Source: DASZRZ01 sp963732925
GTDB lineage: Bacteria; Acidobacteriota; Terriglobia; Terriglobales; Acidobacteriaceae
Assembly: GCA_963732925.1 (NCBI GenBank)
Contig: CAVTBJ010000014.1
Span: forward strand, 1 to 64,000
Direction: 5' to 3'
DNA: 64,000 bases
The notes beneath the pieces are model-generated. The model ran no database searches, had not been told where the DNA came from, and worked only from the letters and a program-made list of their open reading frames with translations. This document shows, one piece after another, positions 34,156 through 43,202 of the stretch (its first letter is position 1; every line of letters begins with the position of its first letter). The translations under genes and the position numbers were made by a program.

Positions 34156-35265
34156 ATGTCGCTAGCAACGCAATCAGCATCGCTTCCCCTGTCGGAGAAG
34201 CTTCCGCATACCATGCAGGCCGCCGTGTATTACGGCAAGAATGATGTTCGCCTGCGGGAAGTTCCGGTTCCGGAGATCGCGGCAGGCGAGGTCCTCATTC
34301 GCGTCTGCGCCTGCGGCGTCTGTGGTACCGACGTGAAGAAGATCACCAGCGGCTCGCACTCTGCTCCCCGCATCTTCGGGCATGAGACTGCCGGCGTTAT
34401 CGCCGCCGTTGGCCCGAATGTGCGTGGCTTCCAGCCCGGGGACCGCGTTCTGGCCTTCCACCACGTCCCCTGCGGAGAATGCTTTTACTGCCGCCGCAAG
34501 GTTTTCGCGCAGTGCCCGGTGTACAAGCAGGTAGGTTGCACCGCCGGCTTTGAGCCCAGTGGCGGAGGCTTCGCCGAGTACGTGCGGGTGATGGATTGGA
34601 TCGTTCGCCGGGGGCTGGTAAAAATTCCCGCCGAGGTTAGCTATGAGCAGGCCGCGTTCGTGGAGCCGGTCAACACCTGCATGAAGGGAATTGAGGTCCT
34701 TCGCCTCCAGCCCGGAGAGACCGTGCTGGTTATCGGTCAGGGGCCGATTGGTATCATTTTGGGAGTGCTGGCGCAGCGCGCCGGTGCGCAGGTGATAACT
34801 TCCGATTTGTTCTCCTCAAGGCTTACAATTGCTGCGGATCTTGGCCTCAAGGTCTCGATTGATGCCTCCTCCGCCGACACGGTCACGGAAGCCCGCGGGC
34901 GTACCGAAGGCCGGGGGGCTGACGCGGTGATTCTGGCGGCAGCCGGTAATGCCTTGATTCCCACCGCCATACAAGCCCTGCGTCCTGGAGGACGGGCCCT
35001 GCTGTTCGCGCAGACGGTAAAAGGAGAAGCCGTCATCGATCCCTCTCAAATTTGTGTGGAAGAGAAGGCTCTGCTGGGTTCTTACAGTGCGTCCGTCGAT
35101 TTGCAGGAGGACGCGATGTCATTTGTGTTTCGCAAGGAAATGGATTTGGAACGGCTCATCAGCCACAGATTTCCTCTTTCCGAGGTAGTCCAGGCTCTGG
35201 ACTTGGCTGCTCGTCCGCAGCCCGATTCCATGAAACTTATGATTCAGTCGGCACGCAATGGCTAG
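34156..35265 (+). CDS. Zinc-dependent alcohol dehydrogenase, first of two
   Basis: A medium-chain dehydrogenase/reductase of 369 residues. Catalytic zinc ligands are Cys in CGVCGTD and His/Glu in FGHET; the structural zinc site is CGECFYCRRKVFAQC (C-x2-C-x2-C-x7-C). The NAD-binding domain begins at VLVIGQGPIGI. The N-terminal extension up to MQAAVYY could mean that the true start is 34213 rather than 34156. The best matches by eye are sorbitol/threonine dehydrogenase-like enzymes. It lies between hpnG and hpnC on the same strand and is paralogous to the next gene. A role in hopanoid side-chain reduction is a hypothesis only. Confidence 0.9.
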   Translation: MSLATQSASLPLSEKLPHTMQAAVYYGKNDVRLREVPVPEIAAGEVLIRVCACGVCGTDVKKITSGSHSAPRIFGHETAGVIAAVGPNVRGFQPGDRVLAFHHVPCGECFYCRRKVFAQCPVYKQVGCTAGFEPSGGGFAEYVRVMDWIVRRGLVKIPAEVSYEQAAFVEPVNTCMKGIEVLRLQPGETVLVIGQGPIGIILGVLAQRAGAQVITSDLFSSRLTIAADLGLKVSIDASSADTVTEARGRTEGRGADAVILAAAGNALIPTAIQALRPGGRALLFAQTVKGEAVIDPSQICVEEKALLGSYSASVDLQEDAMSFVFRKEMDLERLISHRFPLSEVVQALDLAARPQPDSMKLMIQSARNG

Positions 35266-35397
35266 AGGACGACGATGACAACAGGTTGGGCTGTGTTATT
35301 TGGGGCCATCGGTGATGGAACGGCTTCATTCCGGCTTTTGAACTGTGCTGATCCTGCTCGCCCCTTTGTTAGGGCAGGGACGGAAGGATAATCGAAC

Positions 35398-36450
35398 GTG
35401 AATGGACACATGACAGCGGCAGTCCTCTATGGCAAAGAGGACGTGAAAATTGAGCAGGTGCCGATTCCCCGGGTCCATGCCGGTGATGTATTGATTAAGG
35501 TACAGGTGGCGCTTACCTGCGGCACCGATCTCAAGGTCTACCAGCGCGGTTATCACGCCCGCATGATCGTTCCTCCGGCGCTGTTCGGCCACGAACTAGC
35601 CGGCGTCGTCCAGGAAGTTGGCGAGGGCGTCAAGAATTTCAAGAAGGGCATGCGGGTGGTCGCACTCAATTCCGCGCCCTGCCAGATGTGTTTCTATTGC
35701 TCCCGCCACCAGGAAAACCTCTGCGAAGATCTCTTGTTCAACAACGGGGCCTACGCCGAGTACATCAAGGTTCCGCGGCGCATTGTCGAATTGAACATGC
35801 TGGCGATCCCGAACGGCGTCTCCTTCGAAGAGGCGGCCATGGTGGAACCTCTGGCCTGCGTGCTGCGCGGTTTGCACGAGACCGGCGTGGAGATCGGGGA
35901 TACCGTGGTGGTGATCGGCGGTGGACCAATCGGTCTGATGTTCGTGCAGGTCGCCAAGCTCACCGGCTGCAACGTTATCGCCGTGGTCAAACGCGACTCG
36001 CAGGTCGCCGCCGCCAAGCCATTTGGGCGCCGACGAGGTGGTGCAGATCACCAAGGTGTCAGGATCCGGTCGAGGCCGTGCGCTCGCTATGCGCCGGATC
36101 GCCGCGGTGCCGATGTGGTGATCGAGGCGGTCGGGTCGTCCCGAGGCCTGGGAGTGGTCGATCGACATGGTCCGCAAAGGCGGAACAGTAAACTTCTTTG
36201 GCGGTTGCGCTGCGGGAACCAAGGTCAACCTGGATACCGATCGCCTGCACTATTCGGAAGTGACCTGAAAGCCACCTTCCATCACACTCCGGAGTCAGTG
36301 CAGAAGGCGTTTGCGCTCATCGCGGAAAAGAAGATTCGCGGCACTGATTACATCACAGGCGAAGCTCCGCTTTCGAGTCTGCAGAGCGTGCTGCGCCACA
36401 TGATGAACCGTAACGGTGACATCAAGACTGCGATCATTCCCGGCAGCTAG
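35398..36450 (+). CDS. Zinc-dependent alcohol dehydrogenase, second of two, with local indels
   Basis: A 350-residue paralogue of the previous gene. CGTDLK, FGHELAG and structural zinc Cys CQMCFYCSRHQENLC are intact, as is VVVIGGGPIGLM. From about 36015 to 36268 the translation drifts through other frames and then returns at LKATFHHTPESVQK. Skipping single bases near 36017, 36058, 36091 and 36147 and adding one near 36267 restores KHLGADEVVQITK, APDRRGADVVIEAVG and DMVRKGGTVNFFGG, the normal family sequence. The whole gene is therefore likely functional and the indels are sequence errors. GTG start at 35398, or ATG 35410. Confidence 0.85.
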   Translation: MNGHMTAAVLYGKEDVKIEQVPIPRVHAGDVLIKVQVALTCGTDLKVYQRGYHARMIVPPALFGHELAGVVQEVGEGVKNFKKGMRVVALNSAPCQMCFYCSRHQENLCEDLLFNNGAYAEYIKVPRRIVELNMLAIPNGVSFEEAAMVEPLACVLRGLHETGVEIGDTVVVIGGGPIGLMFVQVAKLTGCNVIAVVKRDSQVAAAKPFGRRRGGADHQGVRIRSRPCARYAPDRRGADVVIEAVGSSRGLGVVDRHGPQRRNSKLLWRLRCGNQGQPGYRSPALFGSDLKATFHHTPESVQKAFALIAEKKIRGTDYITGEAPLSSLQSVLRHMMNRNGDIKTAIIPGS

Positions 36451-36465
36451 GCTTTGCCATCGCCC

Positions 36466-37389
36466 ATGACCGCACAGCCCAATTCGGTTCCCTTCGCGGG
36501 CCTGCCGCCCGAATATGCCGTGCCGCCGGGAGCGGTCTCGCTGCCCGATGCGCGGGCCTATTGTTCCCGCCTGGCCCGCAGCCACTACGAGAACTTCTCC
36601 GTGGCCACATGGTTCCTGCCGAAGCGCCTGCGGCAGCACTTTTGCAACGTATACGCCTATTGCCGCATTTCCGACGATCTGGCCGATGAAGTGGGAGATC
36701 CCGCCCAATCCCTGCGACTGCTGGACGAGTGGGAACGCGAGCTGGACGCCTGCTATGCCGGTGCCCCACGCCATCCCGTGTTCGTCGCGTTGGCCGAGAC
36801 CGTTGCTCACTTCGATATTCCCCGGCAGCCGTTTGCCGATCTGCTCACTGCCTTTCGCCAGGACCAGCGCCTCACCCGTTATCGCACCTTCGACGATCTG
36901 CTCGGCTACTGTCTTTGTTCCGCCAATCCCGTGGGACGCCTCGTGCTCTACGTTTGCGGATACCGCGATTCTGAGCGCCAGATGCTCTCCGACTTCACCT
37001 GCACCGCGCTGCAGTTGGCGAACTTCTGGCAGGACGTCGTCCCCGACTTCGGCAAGGGACGCATCTATCTTCCTCTCGAAGATTTGGAGCGCTTCGGGGC
37101 CCGCGAGAATGACATTGCCGCCCGTCATATGACGGAGCCGTTTCGTGAGCTCATGAAGTTTGAAGTCGAGCGGGCGCACCACTGGTTCGAGCGTGGACTG
37201 CCCCTCGCCGCCAGCGTGGATTCCGAGCTCGCCCTCGATATCGAACTGTTTACCCGCGGCGGACAGGAAATCCTTCGCGCCATCCAGCGCCAGAACTATG
37301 ACGTGCTTGCCCGCCGTCCCGCGCTCTCGCGACCCCGCAAATTTTTGCTGCTGGCGCGGGCGCTGGCCCGCAAGGCCACGGCTTCTTGA
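36466..37389 (+). CDS. hpnC: Squalene synthase HpnC
   Basis: A trans-isoprenyl-diphosphate synthase family member that with HpnD and HpnE makes squalene; HpnC removes diphosphate from presqualene-PP to give hydroxysqualene. Asp-rich motifs are CRISDDLADEVGD (about 66-78) and FWQDVVPDFGKGRIYLP. NPVGRLVLYVCG is the characteristic mid-domain stretch. 307 residues, full length. ATG 36466 is taken; an in-frame TTG lies at 36454. It follows the second ADH gene by 15 bp and is therefore probably co-transcribed. Confidence 0.95.
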   Translation: MTAQPNSVPFAGLPPEYAVPPGAVSLPDARAYCSRLARSHYENFSVATWFLPKRLRQHFCNVYAYCRISDDLADEVGDPAQSLRLLDEWERELDACYAGAPRHPVFVALAETVAHFDIPRQPFADLLTAFRQDQRLTRYRTFDDLLGYCLCSANPVGRLVLYVCGYRDSERQMLSDFTCTALQLANFWQDVVPDFGKGRIYLPLEDLERFGARENDIAARHMTEPFRELMKFEVERAHHWFERGLPLAASVDSELALDIELFTRGGQEILRAIQRQNYDVLARRPALSRPRKFLLLARALARKATAS

Positions 37390-37589
37390 ACAGTTCGGCT
37401 CATGTGAGACAACTGTCTGGGACTAGGTTAGACCGCCAAGTGCGGCTGCGATCGTTTCTCCTTGCGATCTTCTTCTTGACAGCTGGGTTGGTCGGTTGGC
37501 CCGCCATTGTCGTAATCTCAGACCGCATCGCGCCCGAGCTGTTCGCGGAAATTCCAACGAAGCCGGATGGTGAGACGCCAGGGAACTGA
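37386..37589 (+). CDS. Possible small one-helix membrane protein between hpnC and hpnD
   Basis: The frame overlaps the hpnC stop (TTGA) and gives 67 residues, with one strong helix (LRSFLLAIFFLTAGLVGWPAIVVI) followed by a polar tail ending KPDGETPGN. The gap between hpnC and hpnD is 262 bp, unusually large for this block, so a small gene is possible. The start codon is only TTG, no ribosome site is clear, and no homologue comes to mind. Confidence 0.3.
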   Translation: MNSSAHVRQLSGTRLDRQVRLRSFLLAIFFLTAGLVGWPAIVVISDRIAPELFAEIPTKPDGETPGN

Positions 37590-37651
37590 GGCTCGATTCG
37601 GGCTTGTCCCCTTCAGACCGGCGCCGCCGTAGACTACAATCGGAATCGTTC

Positions 37652-38599
37652 ATGAAGATCTCCGCGCAGCCCGGGCACAAGCATGCCGTTGCCCCTACGA
37701 AACTCAGCGCCGCTTACAGCGTTTGCCGGCACATCGCGCGGTCTTCGGCTCGCAATTTTTACTATGGATTCATGGTTCTGCCCCGCCGCAAGCGGGACGC
37801 CATCTGCGCCGTCTATGCCTTCATGCGCCATGCCGACGATATCAGCGACCATCCTGTGCTCAGCCCCGCTGAAAAGCAGAAGCGCCTCACCGCCTGGCTG
37901 GAGTCCATGCATCGCGTCCTCTCCGGCCAGGTGACTGACGATCCCGTATTGGTGGCACTGGCGGATGCCAGCAGGCAGTTCGGCATCGCCGTCGATCTTC
38001 TGGATAAGCTGGTCGAGGGAACAGCCATGGATATCTTCCAACCTTCCGCAGTTGCGATCCCTGCAGATGAGCAAGCGGCTCCTCGCGTTCTCTACCATAG
38101 TTTCGAGGAACTGTACGGATACTGCTATCACGTCGCTTCGGTGGTGGGTCTGGTGGTGATCCGCATCTTCGGATATCGCGATCCCGCAGCGGAGGTGCTC
38201 GCCGAGCGCACCGGAATCGCCTTTCAGCTCACCAATATCATTCGCGACATCAAGGAGGACGCTTCCTTCGGGCGCATCTACCTGCCGCGGGAAGATCTGG
38301 AGCGCTTCGGCCTGGAACCCGCGGCCTTCCAGAACGGCAGATCAAGTTCTGCTCTCCGTCCTCTGCTGGCCATGGAGGCCGAGCGCGCCCGCGAGTTCTA
38401 TCGTTCAGCGGCCGAGCTGCTCCCCCTCATCAGCGACGATTCCCAGCCCGCCCTGTGGACCATGGTCGAGATCTATCGCCGCCTACTGGAGAAGATTGCC
38501 CGCCGCAACTTCGAGGTCTTCGGCGCGAAGGTTCGCCTCTCGACGGCGGAAAAGCTCTCGGTCCTTTTCCAGGGCTTGTGGTCGCGGTTGGCCACATGA
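37652..38599 (+). CDS. hpnD: Presqualene diphosphate synthase HpnD
   Basis: Condenses two farnesyl-PP to presqualene-PP. Motifs are FMRHADDISDH (Asp-rich motif 1, about 58-67) and NIIRDIKEDASFGRIYLP (motif 2). HIARSSARNFYYGFMVLPRRKR is a conserved N-terminal block of phytoene/squalene synthases. 315 residues. The ATG at 37652 starts MKISAQ; an upstream in-frame start at 37604 is less likely. Its TGA overlaps the hpnE ATG (38596) as ATGA, showing coupled translation. Confidence 0.95.
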   Translation: MKISAQPGHKHAVAPTKLSAAYSVCRHIARSSARNFYYGFMVLPRRKRDAICAVYAFMRHADDISDHPVLSPAEKQKRLTAWLESMHRVLSGQVTDDPVLVALADASRQFGIAVDLLDKLVEGTAMDIFQPSAVAIPADEQAAPRVLYHSFEELYGYCYHVASVVGLVVIRIFGYRDPAAEVLAERTGIAFQLTNIIRDIKEDASFGRIYLPREDLERFGLEPAAFQNGRSSSALRPLLAMEAERAREFYRSAAELLPLISDDSQPALWTMVEIYRRLLEKIARRNFEVFGAKVRLSTAEKLSVLFQGLWSRLAT

Positions 38600-40024
38600 A
38601 GCCTGCGCCTGCCTTGCCTGCGGTTGTAATTGCCGGTGGCGGCCTGGCCGGCCTGGCTGCCGGTTGCGCGCTGGCTGGCGCGGGATTCCGCGTCTCCGTC
38701 TTCGAGCGCCGTCCTTACCTTGGCGGCCGCGCTTCCTCCTATGAGCATCCCGGCACCGGAGAAGTCGTCGACAACTGCCAGCACGTGCTCCTTGGCTGCT
38801 GCACCAACCTTATCGACTTGTATTGCCGCACCGGGGTGGAGAATCGCATTCGCTGGTATGACCGTCTGGTCTTTCTCGAGCCCGGAGGCCGCTCCTCCAG
38901 CCTGCAGCCGTCCGCCTTGCCCGCGCCCTTTCACCTGACTCCGGCCTTCCTGGGCTTTCGCGCGCTCAGCCTGCGCGACAAGGTTGCGATCGGCCGCGCC
39001 ATGCTGCAGCTGATGGAGAAAGTGCCGCCCGATAACGGCCAGGATTTTCTCGCCTGGTTGCGCGCCACCGGCCAGACAGAACGGGGAATTGATCGCTTCT
39101 GGAAGACCGTCCTGGTCAGCGCTCTCAATGAGGATCTGGACCGCGTCTCGCTGCACTACGCCGCTCAGGTGTTCCGAGAATCGTTCCTCAAGTCGCCCGC
39201 CGCCGGACGTATGGGCGTGCCCGTCATCCCGCTCACCGACCTCTACAGCGCCGCGGGAGACTACATTCGCGCCCGTGCAGGCGAAGTCTGCCTGCGCACC
39301 CCGCTCAGCAGCTTTCAGCCCGGCAACACCGCGGTCAAGCTCTGCTTTGCCAACCAGGAAGTGCTCGCCGACTTTGCCGTGCTTGCCTTGCCGTTTCAGG
39401 GCCTGGCCACGGTCCTTCCTGCGGATGCCTCGGCTCAACCCTTGCGTGACCTGTTGCAGCATTTCGAATCCTCGCCGATCACCGGCATTCATCTCTGGCT
39501 AGATCGTGAGATTACGGACCTCGAACACGCCGTGCTTCTCGACCGCACCATCCAGTGGATGTTTCACAAATCGCGGATTCATCAGGATCGGAACGGGCCA
39601 AAGGCGAGCCAGGGAGGGGAAGTGAAGTCCTATGTGGAGCTGGTGGTGAGCGCCTCGAAGTCGCTGCTGGAAAAATCGCGCAGCGAAATTCTCGATCTTG
39701 CGCTGTCCGAACTGAGGGAATTTTTTCCTGAAGCCCGCAATGCGCGCGTGGTGAAGGCCACGGTCATCAAGGAAGTGCACGCCACCTACGCGCCGCTGCC
39801 CGGCGTGGACGCCTATCGTCCGAGCCGCGACCTCGCCCTGGCCACGGGTGTTTCTGGCGGGAGACTGGACCGCGACCGGCTGGCCCGCGACTATGGAGGG
39901 CGCCGTCCGCAGCGGCTATCTCGCGGCTGAAGCCGTCGCCCGCGCCGCTGGGGTTCGGCTGAAGAATCGTTTTCTCCAGCCCGACCTTCCCGCCAGCGGA
40001 TTCATGCGCGTGCTCGACCGCTAG
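38596..40024 (+). CDS. hpnE: Squalene-associated FAD-dependent desaturase HpnE (one-base insertion near the 3' end)
   Basis: An FAD amine-oxidase/desaturase-type enzyme that reduces hydroxysqualene to squalene. The dinucleotide fold is VVIAGGGLAGLAAG (about 10-23), and RRPYLGGRASS follows. The body reads through to HATYAPLPGVDAYRP; then one extra base at about 39823 shifts the frame, and the correct continuation is SPWPRVFLAGDWTATGWPATMEGAVRSGYLAAEA, ending in MRVLDR at TAG 40022-40024. The FLAGDW motif (C-terminal FAD contact) is essential, so the insertion is probably an error. ATG 38596 overlaps hpnD. Confidence 0.9.
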
Positions 40025-40099
40025 AAGCCAAACTCACGGCCCCGCGCCGCCAGCCATCGCCCCGATCCATTGTCCTGTGATGCGATACACTCTTGTTGC

Positions 40100-40819
40100 T
40101 TGAAAGAACGTTCCCTTGCAAACAAAGTCGCAGTTATCACCGGAGCCGGTGGAGCGATTGGCTCTGCCCTGGCGAAGGCACTGGCCGCGGAAGGATGCGC
40201 TCTGGCGCTGGGCGGTCGCAGAACGTCCGCCATTCGCGCGGCCCTGCGCGATTCCAAGCCCTCCATCCCAGTGCTCCTAGAGCGCTGCGATGTGCGCGAG
40301 GGAGGTTCTGTCGACCAATTCTTTCACAGCGTGAAGCAGAAGTTCGGGCGGGTGGATATCCTGATCAACAACGCTGGAATCTCCCATGCCGTGCATGCGG
40401 TTTCCAAGCTGACGGAAAAGCTCTGGCGCGAGGTGCTGGATACGAACCTTACGGGAATGTTCCTGTGCACGCGCGCTGCGCTGATGCTGATGCCGCGTGG
40501 AGGCGCCATCGTCAACAACCTCTCGGTAGCCTCGCAGCGGGTATTTGCCGGACAGGCGGCTTACATCGCTTCCAAGCACGGAGCGCTCGGTCTGACCAAC
40601 ACCCTGCGTGAGGAATTGCGGCCGAAAGGCATTCGCGTGATTGCGCTGCTTCCGGGTCCGACGGCCACCAGCATCTGGAACCAATTTATGCCGGACGCAA
40701 ATCGCGCGGCCATGATGTCTGCCGAAACCGTGGCAGCTGAAGTGGTCAAGGCGCTCAAGACCCCGGGCAACGCCGTGGTCGAGGAGATCCGCCTCATGCC
40801 GCTGTCCGGGACGCTGTGA
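40100..40819 (+). CDS. Short-chain dehydrogenase/reductase
   Basis: A classical SDR of 239 residues. The cofactor motif is VITGAGGAIGSALA, LINNAGISHA is present, and the catalytic triad is visible as Ser in VNNLSVAS, then YIASKHGAL (Tyr and Lys). Substrate and preferred cofactor are unknown. TTG at 40100 is chosen because it precedes the conserved KVAVITGAG closely; longer alternatives from 40070 lack a good ribosome site. It follows hpnE by 75 bp on the same strand, so it may belong to the hopanoid/squalene transcript. Confidence 0.88.
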   Translation: MKERSLANKVAVITGAGGAIGSALAKALAAEGCALALGGRRTSAIRAALRDSKPSIPVLLERCDVREGGSVDQFFHSVKQKFGRVDILINNAGISHAVHAVSKLTEKLWREVLDTNLTGMFLCTRAALMLMPRGGAIVNNLSVASQRVFAGQAAYIASKHGALGLTNTLREELRPKGIRVIALLPGPTATSIWNQFMPDANRAAMMSAETVAAEVVKALKTPGNAVVEEIRLMPLSGTL

Positions 40820-40858
40820 GCTCCGGGGTTTTCCGGCTGCCGGCGGAAATCAGAAATT

Positions 40859-41560
40859 CTAACTGTCGTAGCGGAAGCGGCGCCGGGTGGACGGGAACAG
40901 CTTGATCAGGACGATGCCGGCGGCGAATCCTCCCACGTGGGCCCAGAAGGCGATGCCCCCCGTGGTCTCGGCGCTGGCAGCAATCGCGGTGGCAGCCCCG
41001 CTCATAAACTGGGCGATAAACCAGTAGCCGAGTACGATCCAGGCCGGCAGCCAGAGAAAGAAGATAAAAAAGAATGGCAGGATGGTGAGGACCCGCGACG
41101 AGGGATACAGAACGAAGTAGGCGCCCATCACCCCGGCAATGGCGCCGCTGGCTCCCACGCTGGGCACGCTGGATTGCAGATTGAAGAACACGTGCACCAC
41201 GGTGGCGGCGATGCCCGCCATCAGGTAGAAGACCAGATAGCGGAAGTGCCCCAGGTAGCTCTCGATGTTGTCTCCGAAGATGAACAGCACCCACATGTTG
41301 GAAATCAGGTGCAGGAAACCGGCGTGCAGAAACATGGAAGTCAGCACGGGAACGAACGCGCTCTCTGGGGTGGCGCTCGCAGAGCCCTGCAGCAGGCCCG
41401 TGATCTTGGACGGTACCAGGCCAAACTGAAAAATGAGCAGCGGAAGGGCTTTCTTGGGCAGCGCCAGCTCATATAGAAAAACCGCGGTATTCAGAGCCAG
41501 CAGGAAATAATTAATGAAAGGCGTTCCGTAGCGCGGGGCGTCGTCGCGAATGGGAATCAT
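40859..41560 (-). CDS. Rhomboid family intramembrane serine protease
   Basis: A 233-residue protein with about six helices. Catalytic Ser138 lies in VGASGAIAGVMG and His208 in FWAHVGGFAAG, both in membrane helices. The pattern FLHAGFLHLISNMWVLFIFG, including the conserved HxxxN, is typical. It cleaves transmembrane substrates. ATG 41560 starts MIPIRDDAPRYG; an upstream extension is unlikely. It diverges from truB, with a gap of about 106 bp. Confidence 0.95.
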   Translation of the reverse strand: MIPIRDDAPRYGTPFINYFLLALNTAVFLYELALPKKALPLLIFQFGLVPSKITGLLQGSASATPESAFVPVLTSMFLHAGFLHLISNMWVLFIFGDNIESYLGHFRYLVFYLMAGIAATVVHVFFNLQSSVPSVGASGAIAGVMGAYFVLYPSSRVLTILPFFFIFFLWLPAWIVLGYWFIAQFMSGAATAIAASAETTGGIAFWAHVGGFAAGIVLIKLFPSTRRRFRYDS

Positions 41561-41666
41561 TGCGGATTGAAATTCGGGACCGCTTGAACGACGGGCGGAA
41601 CTCAGAATCCTACTGTGCGGCCTCCACAGGTCCGCCAGCAAGCACCACCATAACAGAGAAGACAAA

Positions 41667-42557
41667 TTGCAGAAATCAACCAACGGTGTACTCGTAATCG
41701 ACAAAGCAGCGGGCATGACTTCGCATGACGTAGTCAATCGTGCACGTCGCATTCTGGGGGAGCGCTCGATCGGGCACCTGGGCACGCTCGATCCCATGGC
41801 GACCGGGGTGTTGCCGCTGGTGGTGGGACGCATGACCCGCCTGGCCCAGTTCTACACGGCTTCGGAAAAGAGTTATGAAGGGGAGATTCGTCTCGGCTTT
41901 GCTACCGATACCTACGACGCCGCAGGTGAGCCTACAACTCCGGTCCAACCGGTGGAGGTCTCCCTGGATCAGCTACGGCAGGCTGCCACCAACTTTCAAG
42001 GAATACTTGAGCAAATGCCTCCACCATTCTCGGCCAAAAAGATCCAGGGAGTGCCGGCTTACAAACTGGCTCGAAGCAAAAAGGCTGTTCCGCTTACGCC
42101 CGTCGAGGTGGAGGTGCGGGAATTCGAAATTCTAGGGCTTGACGCGGACCGGGTGCGGTTCCGGGCGCGGGTTTCCTCGGGAACCTACGTGCGTTCGATT
42201 GCACATGAAATGGGGCAACTGCTCCAGGTGGGCGGGCACCTGGCCAGTTTGCGCCGGACCTTCGTGGGAGAATTCGGGCTGGAGGATGCCCATACCCTCG
42301 AATCACTGGAGCAGGCCGTGGCGGAAGGCCGCGCCGAGGAATTCCTGGTGCACCCGCGCCGCCTGCTGCCCGGTCTGCCATGCGTGACGGCCCCCCCGGA
42401 CTCCGCCGCCAAAATCCGCCATGGCCGGGCCGTGAACCTGCCGGAGATGTCCCAGGCGCGCCAGGTAAAGGTCTTTGCCGACCAGTCCGAGCTTATTGCC
42501 ATCGCCACCCGCGTGGCAGGGACGCTATTCCATCCCAAGGTGGTGTTGAGCAGTTGA
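41667..42557 (+). CDS. truB: tRNA pseudouridine-55 synthase
   Basis: Makes pseudouridine at position 55 of the T loop. The N-terminal GVLVIDKAAGMTSHDVV and catalytic GHLGTLDPMATGVLPL (Asp42) are diagnostic. The C-terminal part includes RVSSGTYVRSIAHEMGQLL and a PUA-like end. 296 residues. The start is TTG 41667; no ATG fits near the conserved beginning. It is commonly near rbfA or rpsO, which are not present here. Confidence 0.97.
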   Translation: MQKSTNGVLVIDKAAGMTSHDVVNRARRILGERSIGHLGTLDPMATGVLPLVVGRMTRLAQFYTASEKSYEGEIRLGFATDTYDAAGEPTTPVQPVEVSLDQLRQAATNFQGILEQMPPPFSAKKIQGVPAYKLARSKKAVPLTPVEVEVREFEILGLDADRVRFRARVSSGTYVRSIAHEMGQLLQVGGHLASLRRTFVGEFGLEDAHTLESLEQAVAEGRAEEFLVHPRRLLPGLPCVTAPPDSAAKIRHGRAVNLPEMSQARQVKVFADQSELIAIATRVAGTLFHPKVVLSS

Positions 42558-42609
42558 GGGATGTTGCCGGAGATTCTGGCCGAAGCACGCAGAGCACCTC
42601 CAAATACTG

Positions 42610-43153
42610 ATGAGCAAGGAACCTGCTATTCCTGTTGTGATCAGACCGGCATCACTTGAGGACGCCGCTGCCATAGCAGAGGTCCATGTGACGAGTTGGA
42701 AGGCTACCTATCCGGGTATCGTCCCGCAGAGTTACCTCGACTCCATTGAGGTGAATGACTTTAAAGAACGATGGCGGAGCCGCCTTGCTTCTCCAGCCGA
42801 CACGGCCAACTACGTGGCTACCTGTGCGGGCACGGTGTGCGGCTTCGCTTCCGGAGGACCCGCGCGCCATGAGATCCCCGGATTTAGCGCAGAGCTATAC
42901 GCGATATTTGTTGCCGAAGGAGTGCGCGAAGGGTATTGGCTCACGCCTGTTCTGGACCTTAGCCGCCCGCCTGACGTCCACAGGACACAACAGCATGTAC
43001 GTGTGGGTACTCGAAGAGAATCCGTCACGGGCGTTTTACGAACATCTGGGCGGAAAGTTACTGACGAGTGCGCAAATCGAGATCGGAGGAGAGATCATGA
43101 CGGAGATCTCTTACGGATGGCAAAAGCTCCAGAATCGCCGAGGCGGGCCATAG
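42610..43153 (+). pseudogene. GNAT-family N-acetyltransferase, frame broken once
   Basis: The first part from ATG 42610 gives VIRPASLEDAAAIAEVHVTSW and continues to LYAIFVAEGVREG. An extra T at 42934 then shifts the frame; the continuation IGSRLFWTLAARLTSTGHNSMYVWVLEENPSRAFYEHLGGKL is the classic GNAT motif A/B end and stops at TAG 43151-43153. Together they give a complete acetyltransferase of about 180 residues. The substrate is unknown. It converges on the DUF4252 gene, 50 bp away. I treat it as functional but for a probable sequence error. Confidence 0.85.
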
Positions 43154-43202
43154 TTTTACAGAATATCTGTTATCAGACATTGGCTATACGGGCCGGGACT
43201 CC

